This document shows positions 16,618 through 25,655 of a DNA stretch of 64,000 bases, piece by piece. Origin of the DNA: Schauerella fraxinea (GTDB lineage: Bacteria; Pseudomonadota; Gammaproteobacteria; Burkholderiales; Burkholderiaceae_B); NCBI GenBank assembly GCA_030849945.1, contig JAVDKK010000001.1, positions 1,240,001-1,304,000 on the forward strand, in the 5' to 3' direction. The translations under genes were made by a program, and so were the position numbers. How positions within the stretch are numbered: the first letter of the stretch is position 1; each line of letters starts with the position of its first letter. A model generated the notes under the pieces. The model was not told the origin of the DNA and made no database searches. It saw only the letters and a list, made by a program, of their open reading frames with translations.

Positions 16618-17253
16618 ATGTCATCCGCCGCCGCCTCTCCTGCTACCGTCTTGCCCGCCGCCCGTCCGCACTCCCTGTTTGAAGATCTCGCTGCCTTGGT
16701 CATCGGCACCTTGCTGGTCTCGTTCGCCCTGGCGCTCTACAAACAAACGGGGTTACTGACCGGCAGCACGGCTGGCCTGGCGTTCTTGATTCACTACAAA
16801 ACGCAGTTGCCGTTCGGCGCCACGTTTTTCGTGATCAACATTCCGTTTTACTGGCTTTCTCTACGGCGTATGGGATGGGCTTTCACGCTCAAGACCATGG
16901 CGGCCGTTGGGCTGATCTCGGCTTTTGCCGAGCTGCATTCACGCTATCTGACGGTGGCGCAGCTCGAGCCGTTTTATGTGGCGCCACTGGGTGGCGTGCT
17001 CATGGGCGTGGGCCTGCTCGTGCTGTTTCGCCATAAGGCCAGCTTGGGCGGCGTGAGCATCCTGTCGGTGTATCTGCAGGAACGATATGGATTCGCCGCA
17101 GGAAAATTCCAGATGATCGTGGATCTGTGCATTATGCTTGCGGCTCTATTTGTCGTAGGCACGCCGGCATTGATCGCATCGGTCATCGGCGTGACCGCGC
17201 TCAACCTCGTCGTGGCAATGAATCACCGCCCTGGCCGCTATGTAGCGGGATAA
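16618..17253 (+). CDS. YitT family membrane protein
   Basis: A 211-residue inner-membrane protein of the YitT/DUF161 family. About five or six hydrophobic segments are visible, with the family landmarks LYKQTGLLTGSTAGLAFL, GATFFVINIPFYWLS and FYVAPLGGVLMGVGLGL-like spacing near residue 120. The ATG at 16618 is the first fitting the family start; a frame extending to 16504 runs through the terminator and is rejected. The function of YitT proteins is not settled, and transport has been proposed. It is followed 30 bases later by a ClC transporter gene and may share its transcript. Confidence 0.82.
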   Translation: MSSAAASPATVLPAARPHSLFEDLAALVIGTLLVSFALALYKQTGLLTGSTAGLAFLIHYKTQLPFGATFFVINIPFYWLSLRRMGWAFTLKTMAAVGLISAFAELHSRYLTVAQLEPFYVAPLGGVLMGVGLLVLFRHKASLGGVSILSVYLQERYGFAAGKFQMIVDLCIMLAALFVVGTPALIASVIGVTALNLVVAMNHRPGRYVAG

Positions 17254-17283
17254 GCATCGGGCGGCTTCGGCTGCAGGGTGCCC

Positions 17284-18990
17284 ATGTTTCATCGTGAATT
17301 AGCCTGGCTTTACATCAAGGGATTGTTGCTTGCCGTCGTCTTCGGCGCGGTAGGCGCGTTGGCGGCGGAAGGGTTTCGCCACGGGCTTGAACTCGCTACG
17401 CAGGCGATGTTCGGGCGCGATTCGGACATCTCCGTCATCATGGGTGACCTGGCATGGATCGCAAAGCTTGGCGTGCCCGCCGCCGGCGGACTGATCGCCG
17501 GATTGATCCTGGTCTATGCCGACCGCTATCAGAAAGCACGCGGTTTTGGCGGGGGCGACTATCTCGAGACGATCGACGGCCGTACCGGTGCCATTCCTGC
17601 GGTGCCTTCGCTGTTGCGCTGCCTCTCGTCGTTCTGTTCGATTGTGTCGGGCGGCTCGATCGGTAAAGAGGGGGCGATGGTGCAACTGTCATCCACGATC
17701 GCCTCGATGTTTGCCCGCCGGATCGACTGGCTGCGCGGCGAACGGTTTCAAATGACGATTGCCGTGGCAGCCACGGGTGGGTTGGCCGCGGTGTATCACA
17801 CGCCCTTGGCGGCGGCGATCTTCATCGCAGAAATCGCCTTCGGCGGCATCGAGTTCCGGCGCCTGGCGCTGTTGTTTACCGCGGCCGTGGTGGCCACCTG
17901 GATCGTGTCGGCCATGGGGCAGTTCACGCCCACCTATCCGCTGCCGATTCACGCCTTCGATCTCGATGCGTCGGCACTGGCCGTCACCATTGTGGTCGGC
18001 GTGGTGGCAGGACTGGGTGGCGCACTGATGCTGGCCGCCATTCGTTCGGGCAAGAGCTTGTTTGCGTTGGTGCCGGGCGGCGTCGTGGCGCGCATGACGC
18101 TGGGCGGATTGATCGTGGGCGGCATCATTTGTTTGGCGCCTGAGGTCGCTGGCAACGGCTTCTTCCCCATCACCCAGTTGCTGGGTGGCGACATGTTGAC
18201 GACGGCGGTGCTCGCGTTGCTGGCCTTGAAGATCGTCGCCACGGCAGCAACGGTGGGGTCGGGCGCGGTGGGAGGCTTGTTTACCCCGGCGTTGTTGATC
18301 GGGGCGCTCAGCGGCATGAGCTGCATCGCGGGGCTCAATGCATTGTTCGGTACTGATCACAGCCCCGTGTTGTTTGCCGTGGTCGGCATGGCGGCGGCCT
18401 TGGCCGCTACCACGCAAGCGCCGTTGATGTCGACGTTGATGGTGTTTGAAATGACGCAAGAGCCTTTGCTGATTTTCCCGATCATGCTGGCCACCGTGGT
18501 CGCCTATGGCACGGCCAACGTGGTCGGGCAGCCGGGCACGTACGCCATTATCGACCGGCATCGATTGCGGTTCGCCAGCCGCAGCCGTTTGTATGAACTC
18601 ACGGCGAGCGCCGCCATGCGGCCGCTCGACCGCTACGTGCTCGACACCGCCTCGCTGCAAGAGGCCTGGGATGTGGGGCATGAGGCCAAGAATCGATTTG
18701 TGTTCGTGCTCGATGCCGATCATGCATTCGTAGGCGCGGTCTGGATGCACGACATCGTCGACGAGATGGCGCGCGGCAGCAGCGATGGTCCGGCGCGCGC
18801 GTTGCTGTCTTTGCTCAGCCCTGAATTTCCCACGTTGTTTGCGGACGACCGACTGGTAGATATTTGGGAGAAGGTCGTAGCGTCGCCCGCGGAGCGCTTG
18901 CCGGTATTGGCCGATGTCACCAGCAAGCGCGTATTGGGCGTGCTGCCTAAAAGCGTGGTCCTGGAGCAGGCGCGCCGCGCGTTTGTATAG
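17284..18990 (+). CDS. ClC-family chloride transporter/channel with C-terminal CBS region
   Basis: A 568-residue membrane protein. The ClC filter motifs are present: GFGGGDYLET in place of GSGIP, GSIGKEGAMVQ with gating glutamate E129, and GGLFTPALLIG. About 130 C-terminal residues after LTASAAMRPLD form a CBS-like regulatory pair. Overall it resembles ClcB rather than ClcA. In the helix matching the proton-glutamate region of ClcA (FIIEEM) it reads FIAEIA, so the internal proton glutamate appears to be Ile184. The ATG at 17284 follows AGGGTG; a GTG two codons upstream is an alternative start. Chloride flux across the inner membrane, perhaps in acid response, is the expected role. Confidence 0.9.
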   Translation: MFHRELAWLYIKGLLLAVVFGAVGALAAEGFRHGLELATQAMFGRDSDISVIMGDLAWIAKLGVPAAGGLIAGLILVYADRYQKARGFGGGDYLETIDGRTGAIPAVPSLLRCLSSFCSIVSGGSIGKEGAMVQLSSTIASMFARRIDWLRGERFQMTIAVAATGGLAAVYHTPLAAAIFIAEIAFGGIEFRRLALLFTAAVVATWIVSAMGQFTPTYPLPIHAFDLDASALAVTIVVGVVAGLGGALMLAAIRSGKSLFALVPGGVVARMTLGGLIVGGIICLAPEVAGNGFFPITQLLGGDMLTTAVLALLALKIVATAATVGSGAVGGLFTPALLIGALSGMSCIAGLNALFGTDHSPVLFAVVGMAAALAATTQAPLMSTLMVFEMTQEPLLIFPIMLATVVAYGTANVVGQPGTYAIIDRHRLRFASRSRLYELTASAAMRPLDRYVLDTASLQEAWDVGHEAKNRFVFVLDADHAFVGAVWMHDIVDEMARGSSDGPARALLSLLSPEFPTLFADDRLVDIWEKVVASPAERLPVLADVTSKRVLGVLPKSVVLEQARRAFV

Positions 18991-19041
18991 CCTCACTCGC
19001 TGCGCGTTTGTGTGACATGCGCGCGGTATGGCGTCGGTCAG

Positions 19042-19068
19042 GAATTGCCCGGTTCCCCGGGCCAATTC
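19042..19068. terminator. Hairpin at the end of the MscS gene
   Basis: GAATTGCCCGG (19042-19052) and CCGGGCCAATTC (19057-19068) can form an 11-bp stem with one bulge and a 4-base loop. It overlaps the stop codon of the leftward MscS gene and lies 52 bases after the rightward ClC gene stop. There is no T-run on either side, so termination would be Rho-dependent or weak. Confidence 0.4.
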
Positions 19069-20191
19069 AAGCCATTTCGTCAGCCGTTTCCATCACGCGC
19101 ACGCGTCCGCGCGGCGCTGCGGTGTCGTTGGGACTATCGAGTTCGGCACGCAGTCGCGGCAAGCTATCGGGATACTGCGCAGCGATGAACGCAATCATGC
19201 GTTCGCGGATATGGCAGCGCAGATCGAAGGCCGTGCCCGAGTCGCGTGCGCTGACCAGCAGGCGCACCTGCATGGCGCGATCGGTGGCATCAGTGACGTG
19301 CAGCACGCACACGCGCTTGTCCCACAATTCGCACGCCTTGCAAAGGCGTTCGAACTCGGTGCGCACGGCGTCGACCGGCACGCCGAAATCGAGCCATAAG
19401 AAGACGGTGCCCAAAATGGTGGACGATTGGTGTGTCCAGTTCTCAAAGGGATTTTCGATGAACCATTGCAGCGGCACGATCATCCGGCGCTCATCCCAGA
19501 TGCGAACGACCACGAAGGTGCCGGTGATTTCTTCGACGCGACCCCATTCGCCATTGACGATGAGCACGTCGTCGATGCGGATAGGTTGCGAAAACGCGAT
19601 TTGCAGGCCGGCGATGAAGTTGCCGAGCACGGGGCGGGCAGCGATACCGGCGACCAGACCGGCCACACCCGCCGAGGCCAGCAAGCTTGCGCCGAATTGC
19701 CGCGCGCCGGGTAAGGTGAGCAGCACGAAAGCGAAGCCCAGCAAGCCGGCGATGAAGTAGGCGCTGCGCGCAAGTACCCGCGTTTGCGTCAGAATGCGCC
19801 GCGCCTTCAGGTTATCGGACACATCGAACGGATTTTGCGCGATGATGGTTTCGCTGATCGACTGGATGCAGCGGATCGCAAGCCATGTGAGCGCAAGAAT
19901 CAACGCTACCGTGACCACATAAGAAATCGGGGTCAGGTAAGGCACACCGGACGGCGCACCCGAGAGGACGATACGCCAGGCGAAGAGCACCAGACACAGG
20001 CGGCTGGCGCCGAAGGCAACGGTGGTGGCATGCGTGGTGAACGGGCGGCGGCGCGCAATGCGGCGCAGCAACGCGATACCCGCGCGATGCACGGCAATCG
20101 CGAGCAGCGTGGCCGCCAATCCGAAACCCAGGATAAACATCCAGGCTCGGAGCGGGTCGCGAACCGCTTCAGGAAGAAAACTAAAATCCAT
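19067..20191 (-). CDS. Small-conductance mechanosensitive channel (MscS family)
   Basis: A 374-residue MscS-type channel. It starts MDFSFLPEAVRDPLRAW with four to five hydrophobic segments up to about residue 170. The pore-lining and beta domain follow (GLVAGIAARPVLGNFIAGLQ, then IDDVLIVNGEWGRVEEITGT and VVVRIWDERRMIVPLQWF), and a C-terminal domain. It opens under membrane tension to release solutes on osmotic downshock. An upstream in-frame extension of 176 codons runs through an 18-bp repeat array (HRCIPW-like translation) and is rejected. The gene is convergent with the ClC gene. Confidence 0.9.
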   Translation of the reverse strand: MDFSFLPEAVRDPLRAWMFILGFGLAATLLAIAVHRAGIALLRRIARRRPFTTHATTVAFGASRLCLVLFAWRIVLSGAPSGVPYLTPISYVVTVALILALTWLAIRCIQSISETIIAQNPFDVSDNLKARRILTQTRVLARSAYFIAGLLGFAFVLLTLPGARQFGASLLASAGVAGLVAGIAARPVLGNFIAGLQIAFSQPIRIDDVLIVNGEWGRVEEITGTFVVVRIWDERRMIVPLQWFIENPFENWTHQSSTILGTVFLWLDFGVPVDAVRTEFERLCKACELWDKRVCVLHVTDATDRAMQVRLLVSARDSGTAFDLRCHIRERMIAFIAAQYPDSLPRLRAELDSPNDTAAPRGRVRVMETADEMA

Positions 20192-20337
20192 ATCGTGGTG
20201 TCGTATACGGGCTTTAATAGACCGAGGATACCCAACAATTCCTGCTGAGGGTGGCATAAATGCCGCAATGCAGCAAAGAGTTACGGTTAACCGAACGTAT
20301 GCGATGCGATGCCGAGGGAATGCACCGTGCCGAGAGC

Positions 20338-20409
20338 TGCAACGATGCCACGGGATACAACGATGCCACGGGATGCAACGATGCTGAGGGATGCGACGAA
20401 TGCATGAAA
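20338..20409. repeat. Imperfect 18-bp tandem repeat, about four units
   Basis: Units run from 20338, 20356, 20374 and 20392. The core is TGCAACGATGCCACGGGA; unit 2 differs at one base, unit 3 at three, unit 4 is strongly diverged, and further fragments extend to about 20300. The array lies in the 295-base gap between the divergent MscS and cysteine-hydrolase genes. This gap holds no convincing gene. The repeat can be read open on both strands, which creates false open frames. Confidence 0.8.
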
Positions 20410-20486
20410 GACCGGAGATGCGCAACGATGCATAAGAATGCGCTGGTTGCCTGGGAATGAACGGAATGCACAAGGAGGAACACGCG

Positions 20487-21329
20487 ATGCAAGCTCGAGA
20501 TGAGCCGCGGATACGGTTATTGATCATCGATCCGCAAAATGACTTTTGCGATACGCCGGCTGGTCTGTTGCCCGAAGGCGAGGCGCCCGCGCTTGCCGTG
20601 CCCGGCGCACACGACGACATGGTGCGTCTGGCGGCACTGCTGCACCGGTGCGCCCCAACCATCGATGCGGTGGCCGTGACGCACGACACGCACGAGCGCC
20701 TGCACATCGCGCACCCCACCTATTGGCGCAGCGGTGAAGGCGAGGCCGTCACACCGTTTACGCCGATTACGGCGCAGGATCTGCGCGACCGGCGGTTCGC
20801 CACGGCTGATCCCGACGAGCATCACTATGCGCTGGGGTATCTCGATGCCCTTGAAGCGCAATCTCGTTACTCGCTGATGGTGTGGCCCGAGCATTGCATC
20901 GACGGCACCTGGGGCCATGCGGTGCATCCTGCCGTGGCGGCGGCCTGCGCGCAGTGGACGCACACCACGGGCAAATCCGTGCTCGACATCTACAAAGGCA
21001 GCAATCCGCGCACCGAACATTACAGCGCCGTGCGTGCCGAAGTGCCGCATCCCGAGGATCCCGGGACGCACACGAATACGTCGCTGCTCGAATGGACCGA
21101 CGGCGCCGATGTGTTGTGGGTGGCGGGCGAGGCCGCGAGCCATTGCGTGCGCGCCACGCTCGACGATGTATTGGCGCATCGCGGCGACTTGCGCGCGCGG
21201 CCGGTGGTCGTGATCGGCGATTGCATGGCGCCGGTGGCGGGATTCGAGGCGCTGTACGCCCAGTATCGCGATGAAGCGATTGGGCGTGGGGTGCAGTGGC
21301 GCAACAGCACGTCGTTAATGGTGCCGTAG
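20487..21329 (+). CDS. Cysteine hydrolase (isochorismatase/nicotinamidase family)
   Basis: A 280-residue cytoplasmic hydrolase. Its catalytic triad is visible as Asp15 in LLIIDPQNDF, the lysine in DIYKGSNPRTEHYSA, and the cysteine in AASHCVRATLDD. VAVTHDTHERLHIAHPTYW supplies the metal-site region. At 280 residues it is longer than nicotinamidases (about 210), with an inserted middle segment. Family members hydrolyse amides such as nicotinamide, carbamoyl compounds or biuret, or isochorismate; the substrate is unclear. The ATG at 20487 follows an ideal AAGGAGG. It converges on a LysR gene 17 bases away and is probably monocistronic. Confidence 0.85.
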   Translation: MQARDEPRIRLLIIDPQNDFCDTPAGLLPEGEAPALAVPGAHDDMVRLAALLHRCAPTIDAVAVTHDTHERLHIAHPTYWRSGEGEAVTPFTPITAQDLRDRRFATADPDEHHYALGYLDALEAQSRYSLMVWPEHCIDGTWGHAVHPAVAAACAQWTHTTGKSVLDIYKGSNPRTEHYSAVRAEVPHPEDPGTHTNTSLLEWTDGADVLWVAGEAASHCVRATLDDVLAHRGDLRARPVVVIGDCMAPVAGFEALYAQYRDEAIGRGVQWRNSTSLMVP

Positions 21330-21346
21330 CCGAACAGCCAATGCAT

Positions 21347-22222
21347 CTATAACCGCTCGGCATAGGCGCTGCGCGCACCATCCAGTAACGCTTGCACCAG
21401 GCGGTTGTCGTGATCCGCCAACCGGCAGGCAAACGCGATCTGCCGCGCTGGGCCATTCTTGCCCAAGGACAAGACGCGAACGGGATGCGCCTGCAGCACG
21501 CCGGGCCCAGGGTCGGGCAGTACCGATACGCCCAGCCCTTCGGACACCATGGCCGTCAACGCGGCCAGCGACTGCACGTCAATGCGCGAGCGCGCTTCGG
21601 GCGCGTGCTTGGCCACATAGCGTGCGGCAATCCGACCGCCCACGGTGCTGCGATCGAACCGGATCCATTCATAAGTGGCGAAGCACTCTGCCAAGGTGCC
21701 CGCGCGCGCCGCCAACGGTGCGATCCCGATGAGTTTTTCCTTGACCAGCGGCGTCCACGAAAGCCGGCGCGACCCGCCGGTTTCGGGTTGCGTGATGATC
21801 GCGGCATCGATTTCACCGCGGTTGAGTTGATCCACCAGTTCGCTGACGCGCCCGCGCACCGGGCGCACATCGAGTTGGGGATAGCGCGCGGCCACGCACC
21901 GCAGGAGGGCGGGCATGAGGCTGACCTGCAAGGGCTCGATCGTGCCCAGGCGCACCCGGCCGGCCAATGCCGGCGAGTGACGACGGCGCAAGCCGTCCAG
22001 GCGCTGCAACGTGTCCTGCACGGCATCGTTGACCTCGCGGGCGAACGCGGTGGGGCGCGCAGAGAGCGACGAACGGTCGAAGAGCGGTTGGCCGAAGTAG
22101 GCCTCCATGTGCTTCATCTGCAGGCTGACGGCGCTGGGGCTCAAATTCATTTCGGTTGCTGCGGCGGCAAAACTGCCGCAGCGCAGCACGGCATTCAACG
22201 TGCCGAAGGCTTCGAGCTTCAT
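21347..22222 (-). CDS. LysR-family transcriptional regulator
   Basis: A 291-residue LysR regulator with the DNA-binding start MKLEAFGTLNAVLRCGSFA and NLSPSAVSLQMKHME. It is divergent from the Bug receptor gene across a 136-base gap, the classical arrangement for controlling that operon. It is a paralogue of the LysR at 49395-50324: both start MKL..F.TL.AVL and share YEWIR(F/Y) and G(R)xAARY in the effector domain. The gap contains AT-rich sequence (CTTTATATCATC) suitable for promoter and LysR site, but no operator can be proved. Confidence 0.9.
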   Translation of the reverse strand: MKLEAFGTLNAVLRCGSFAAAATEMNLSPSAVSLQMKHMEAYFGQPLFDRSSLSARPTAFAREVNDAVQDTLQRLDGLRRRHSPALAGRVRLGTIEPLQVSLMPALLRCVAARYPQLDVRPVRGRVSELVDQLNRGEIDAAIITQPETGGSRRLSWTPLVKEKLIGIAPLAARAGTLAECFATYEWIRFDRSTVGGRIAARYVAKHAPEARSRIDVQSLAALTAMVSEGLGVSVLPDPGPGVLQAHPVRVLSLGKNGPARQIAFACRLADHDNRLVQALLDGARSAYAERL

Positions 22223-22358
22223 GAGGTTTTCTCACCAAAGACTACACATAACCTCGCTTTATATCATCGGCGCACTGCACTAGCATCACGGCACCATAAC
22301 GACATCTCCCGCGCCGCATCGCTCTCTGCGCATCGGACACGGGATACGGAGACAGAAG

Positions 22359-23351
22359 ATGAATAAAGCCTTTGCATGGTTGCGTGCCGCCACGTTCGTG
22401 GCCGCTGCGGGTGCGTGTGCCGGTGCAGTGCAGGCCGCCGATACGGCGGCCGCCAAAGTGACGGTGCCGCAAACGATGACGATCGTGGTGCCGTTTCCGC
22501 CGGGCGGAAGCAACGACGTTTTCGCACGCGTGCTGGCCGAGAAATTGTCGGGGCGATTGGGCAACACCATCATCATCGAAAACCGTCCGGGCGCGGGCGG
22601 CGCCATCGGCGCGGAGTTCGTGGCGCGTGCGCCCAAGGATGGCTCGGTGCTGATGCTGTCGTCCTCCACGTTCACGACCAATGCTGCCGTGCAGCCCACG
22701 CTCAAGTACAACGTCAATGACAACTTCGATGCGATCGCCATGCTGGCCACCAGCCCGATGGCGCTGGTTGTGGGCAAGGACAGCACATATACCGATGTGA
22801 AAGCCTTGCTGGCCGAGGGCCGCAAGGAGCCGGGCAAGTTGAACTACGGTTCGGCCGGCTTGGGATCGGTCAACCAGATGGCTGCGGAAATTCTGGCGGG
22901 TGGCGAGAAATCGACCTATACGCATGTGCCTTACAAAGGCATGTCGCAGGCGCTGAACGATCTGGCCGGTGGCCGGGTCGACTTCGTGATCGGCAGCTTT
23001 GCGTCGATCTCGTCGATGCTCAAGGGCAACCGTCTGCGCGTGCTGGCCGTGACTTCACCGCAACGTTCGCCGTTTTATCCCGACATCCCGACGATCGCTG
23101 AAGTGCAGCCCGGTTACTCGGTTGAGCTGTGGTGGGGTGTGTTGGCACCGGCCGGCGTGCCCGCGCCGCTCGTCGAGCGTGTGAATGCCGACATTCGTGC
23201 GATCGTCAGCGAAGAGAAGATGAAAGAGATGTTTGCGCAGGAAAGCGCCACCCCGGCGGCGCTCTCGGTGGCCCAGTTCGAACAATTGGTGGCCGCCGAT
23301 GCCGCAAAATGGAAGCAGGTCGCGCAAGAGCGCAATATCGTCGCCGAATAA
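22359..23351 (+). CDS. Tripartite tricarboxylate transporter receptor (Bug/TctC family)
   Basis: A 330-residue periplasmic binding protein with signal peptide ending AVQAADTAA. Bug landmarks follow: MTIVVPFPPGGSNDVFARV, IIENRPGAGGAIGAE and LNYGSAGLGSVNQMAAE. Bug proteins capture carboxylates or related small anions for a TctAB-type membrane complex, or serve as sensors. No TctA or TctB gene is present here, so it must use a membrane part encoded elsewhere. It is followed by CitE-like and CoA-transferase genes, suggesting that the captured acid is activated as a CoA ester and cleaved. Confidence 0.93.
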   Translation: MNKAFAWLRAATFVAAAGACAGAVQAADTAAAKVTVPQTMTIVVPFPPGGSNDVFARVLAEKLSGRLGNTIIIENRPGAGGAIGAEFVARAPKDGSVLMLSSSTFTTNAAVQPTLKYNVNDNFDAIAMLATSPMALVVGKDSTYTDVKALLAEGRKEPGKLNYGSAGLGSVNQMAAEILAGGEKSTYTHVPYKGMSQALNDLAGGRVDFVIGSFASISSMLKGNRLRVLAVTSPQRSPFYPDIPTIAEVQPGYSVELWWGVLAPAGVPAPLVERVNADIRAIVSEEKMKEMFAQESATPAALSVAQFEQLVAADAAKWKQVAQERNIVAE

Positions 23352-23426
23352 CCCTGACGGGAATGGACGCGATCGGCATGCGCGATGCGCGCCGATTGCC
23401 CCCGTTATTGAACTCAAGGACACCCG

Positions 23427-24296
23427 ATGCGAAGCAAACTATTCGTGCCCGGCTCGCGCCCGGAGCTTTTTCCCAAGGCCCTGGCCAGTGCTGCCGATGG
23501 CCTGTCGTTCGATCTCGAAGATTCGGTCACCGAACCGCGCAAGGACGAGGCGCGCGCCACCTTGCGCGCGTTCCTGCTGTCTGAAGCCGCCCAGGTGGCC
23601 CATGGCAAGACCGTCATCGTGCGTGTGAATGCGTTGGATACGCCGCACTTTGCGGCCGATGTGGCGGCGGTCACGCAGCCGGGCGTGCATCTGATCAACG
23701 TGCCCAAGGTCGAAACGCCGGAGGATGTCTTGCAGGCGGTGCAGGCCGTCGAGGCGGCCGAGCGTGCCAATGGCGTCACGGCGCCGGTCAAGCTGCTGCT
23801 CAATATCGAATCGCCTCGCGCCTTTCGCGCTGCGGCCAGCTTGGCTTGCGCGCACGAGCGCGTTGCCGGATTGCAGTTGGGCCTGGGCGACCTGTTCGAG
23901 CCGTTGGGCATCGATCGCCGCGCCATTGCCGCCATCGATCAGGCGATGTTTCAGATTCGCATTGCCGCAGGTGAAGGGGGCGTGTTTGCCTACGATTCGG
24001 CCTTTGCGAACATCGCGGATGTCGAGGGCTTCCGCGCCGAAGCCGCGCAGGCGCGACGCCTGGGATTTCTGGGCAAGAGCTGCATCCATCCGAGTCAGGT
24101 CGCGTTGGCCAATGAGGCCTTTCGGCCCACCGATGACGAGATCGCGCATGCCGTCAAAGTGGTGGCCGCTGCGCGCGAGGCCGACGCCGACGGACGCGGT
24201 GCCTATGTGGTGGACGGCAAGATGATCGACGGCCCGTTCGTGCGCCGCGCCGAGCGGATCGTGGCCACGGCACGCCAACTGGGGTTGGTGGCATGA
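23427..24296 (+). CDS. HpcH/HpaI aldolase / citrate lyase beta-type (CitE-like) protein
   Basis: A 289-residue CitE-like carbon-carbon lyase. Landmarks are MRSKLFVPGSRPELFPK with the substrate arginine, LSFDLEDSV, LLLNIESPRAF with a metal glutamate, LGDLFEPLG, and GFLGKSCIHPSQV near the C-terminus. Such enzymes split malyl-, citramalyl- or related CoA thioesters into acetyl-CoA plus an oxo acid. It overlaps the CoA-transferase by four bases (ATGA), so activation and cleavage are encoded together. Citramalyl-CoA or malyl-CoA lyase are plausible, but no hydratase accompanies it. Confidence 0.9.
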   Translation: MRSKLFVPGSRPELFPKALASAADGLSFDLEDSVTEPRKDEARATLRAFLLSEAAQVAHGKTVIVRVNALDTPHFAADVAAVTQPGVHLINVPKVETPEDVLQAVQAVEAAERANGVTAPVKLLLNIESPRAFRAAASLACAHERVAGLQLGLGDLFEPLGIDRRAIAAIDQAMFQIRIAAGEGGVFAYDSAFANIADVEGFRAEAAQARRLGFLGKSCIHPSQVALANEAFRPTDDEIAHAVKVVAAAREADADGRGAYVVDGKMIDGPFVRRAERIVATARQLGLVA

Positions 24297-25528
24297 GCGA
24301 GACCCACACGCGTTCCGCCGCTGGCGCTATTGCGAACGATCCGCGAACGGCCCCCCGTACCGGTCCCTTGAGCGGCATTCGTGTGCTCGATCTCAGCGCA
24401 TACATCGCCGGCCCCTACGGGTGCACGCTGCTCGCCGACCAGGGTGCGGAGATCGTCAAGATCGAGCCGCCGGTGGGCGATAACCTGCGCAAGTATCCGT
24501 CTACCCTCGATACCGAGAGCCGTGCGTTTCTGGGCGTGAATCGCAGCAAGCGCGGCATCGCGCTCGATCTCAAGCAGCCCGACGCCTTGGACATTTTGAA
24601 AGACCTCGTGCGCACCGCCGACGTGCTCGTGCACAATTTCCGGCCGACAGTACCGCCGCGATTGGGCATCGGCTACGAGCAATTGCGCGAGATCAATCCG
24701 CGTCTGGTGTATTGCGCCGTCAGCGGGTACGGCGATACCGGGCCGCTCAAGGACAAGGCCGGCTACGACCAGGTCCTGCAGACGATGACGGGCATGTGCA
24801 CGATGCAGGGCAAGGCGGGTGGCGCACCTGAAATCCTGTACGGCTCGATCGTGGATTACTACGCGTCGGCCCTATTGGCCAGCGGCGTGGCGTCGGCATT
24901 GTACGAACGCGAGAAAAGCGGCGAAGGCCAGTACGTAGGCATCTCGTTGATGCGCAGTGCGCTGGCCCTGCAGTCGGCGCGGTTGATCTGGGCCGATGCC
25001 GAACCGCGTGAAGTGGGACGCGATATGCGCTCGGGTGGGATCACCGGCATCCATCCCACACGCGACGGCTATCTGTACATCTCGGCCAATACGCCGCATT
25101 TCTGGGCGGCGCTCTGCGAACGCACGGGCTTGCAGGCGTTGGCCACCGATTCGCGTTACGACTCGGTGCGCAAGCGTGCGCAGCATCATGCCGAGATCGT
25201 GCCGCAATTGCATGCTGCATTGGCCGCGCGATCGGCGCTCGAATGGGAGCAACTGTTTGGCGAAGCGGTGCCATGCGCGGCTGCGCGAACCGTGGAGGAT
25301 ATGTTCGATTTTCCGCAGGTGCTCGCCGAAGGCATGGTGGCCGAATATGACCATCCGGTGGTGGGCCGCTATCGCGGTTTCGCCGAGCCGATCCGCTACG
25401 GCCGCACGCCGGGCTCGGCGCCGTATGCTGCGCCCGTGTTCGGGCAGGATACGGATGCGGTGTTGGCGGAGTGTGGATTGTCGGCCGAGCAGATCGCGGC
25501 ACTCAGGGCGCGGGGTGTGGTGCTGTAG
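24293..25528 (+). CDS. Class III CoA-transferase (CaiB/BaiF family)
   Basis: A 411-residue class III CoA-transferase. After a 24-residue unstructured start it has LSGIRVLDLSAYIAGPYG, DQGAEIVKIEPPVGD, LDLKQPDALD and GYGDTGPLKDKAGYDQ. The probable catalytic aspartate is in LYGSIVDYYAS. It moves CoA between carboxylic acids, here presumably from succinyl-CoA to the acid delivered by the Bug system. Start codon overlaps the lyase stop (ATGA). It is the last gene of the operon; a 16-bp palindrome follows. Confidence 0.92.
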   Translation: MSETHTRSAAGAIANDPRTAPRTGPLSGIRVLDLSAYIAGPYGCTLLADQGAEIVKIEPPVGDNLRKYPSTLDTESRAFLGVNRSKRGIALDLKQPDALDILKDLVRTADVLVHNFRPTVPPRLGIGYEQLREINPRLVYCAVSGYGDTGPLKDKAGYDQVLQTMTGMCTMQGKAGGAPEILYGSIVDYYASALLASGVASALYEREKSGEGQYVGISLMRSALALQSARLIWADAEPREVGRDMRSGGITGIHPTRDGYLYISANTPHFWAALCERTGLQALATDSRYDSVRKRAQHHAEIVPQLHAALAARSALEWEQLFGEAVPCAAARTVEDMFDFPQVLAEGMVAEYDHPVVGRYRGFAEPIRYGRTPGSAPYAAPVFGQDTDAVLAECGLSAEQIAALRARGVVL

Positions 25529-25572
25529 GTCAGGGGCGGTGGGCCAGAAAATTCCCGGGGCAACACCCATTG

Positions 25573-25588
25573 CGGTGTCGCGACACCG
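25573..25588. repeat. Perfect 16-bp palindrome between convergent genes
   Basis: CGGTGTCGCGACACCG is a perfect palindrome in the 127-base gap between the convergent CoA-transferase and cupin genes. It is flanked by GGGCCA (about 25542) and TGGCCC (about 25602), which could form an outer stem. This is followed by GATTTTTTG, so the whole may act as a terminator for the rightward operon. Confidence 0.5.
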
Positions 25589-25655
25589 ATACTTTAACGA
25601 TTGGCCCCCGATTTTTTGCGTGCTCGATTGATCTGTTTCTGTTGGTCCACTCGCG

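Noticed and set aside
17689..19065. Minus-strand open frame of 458 codons across the ClC gene
   Set aside because: His/Gln/Arg-rich translation without domains, fully antisense to the ClC gene.
20260..20460. Small frame of 66 codons ahead of the cysteine hydrolase
   Set aside because: Mostly a translation of the 18-bp repeats (NDATG units); no family, and the hydrolase has its own strong ribosome site.
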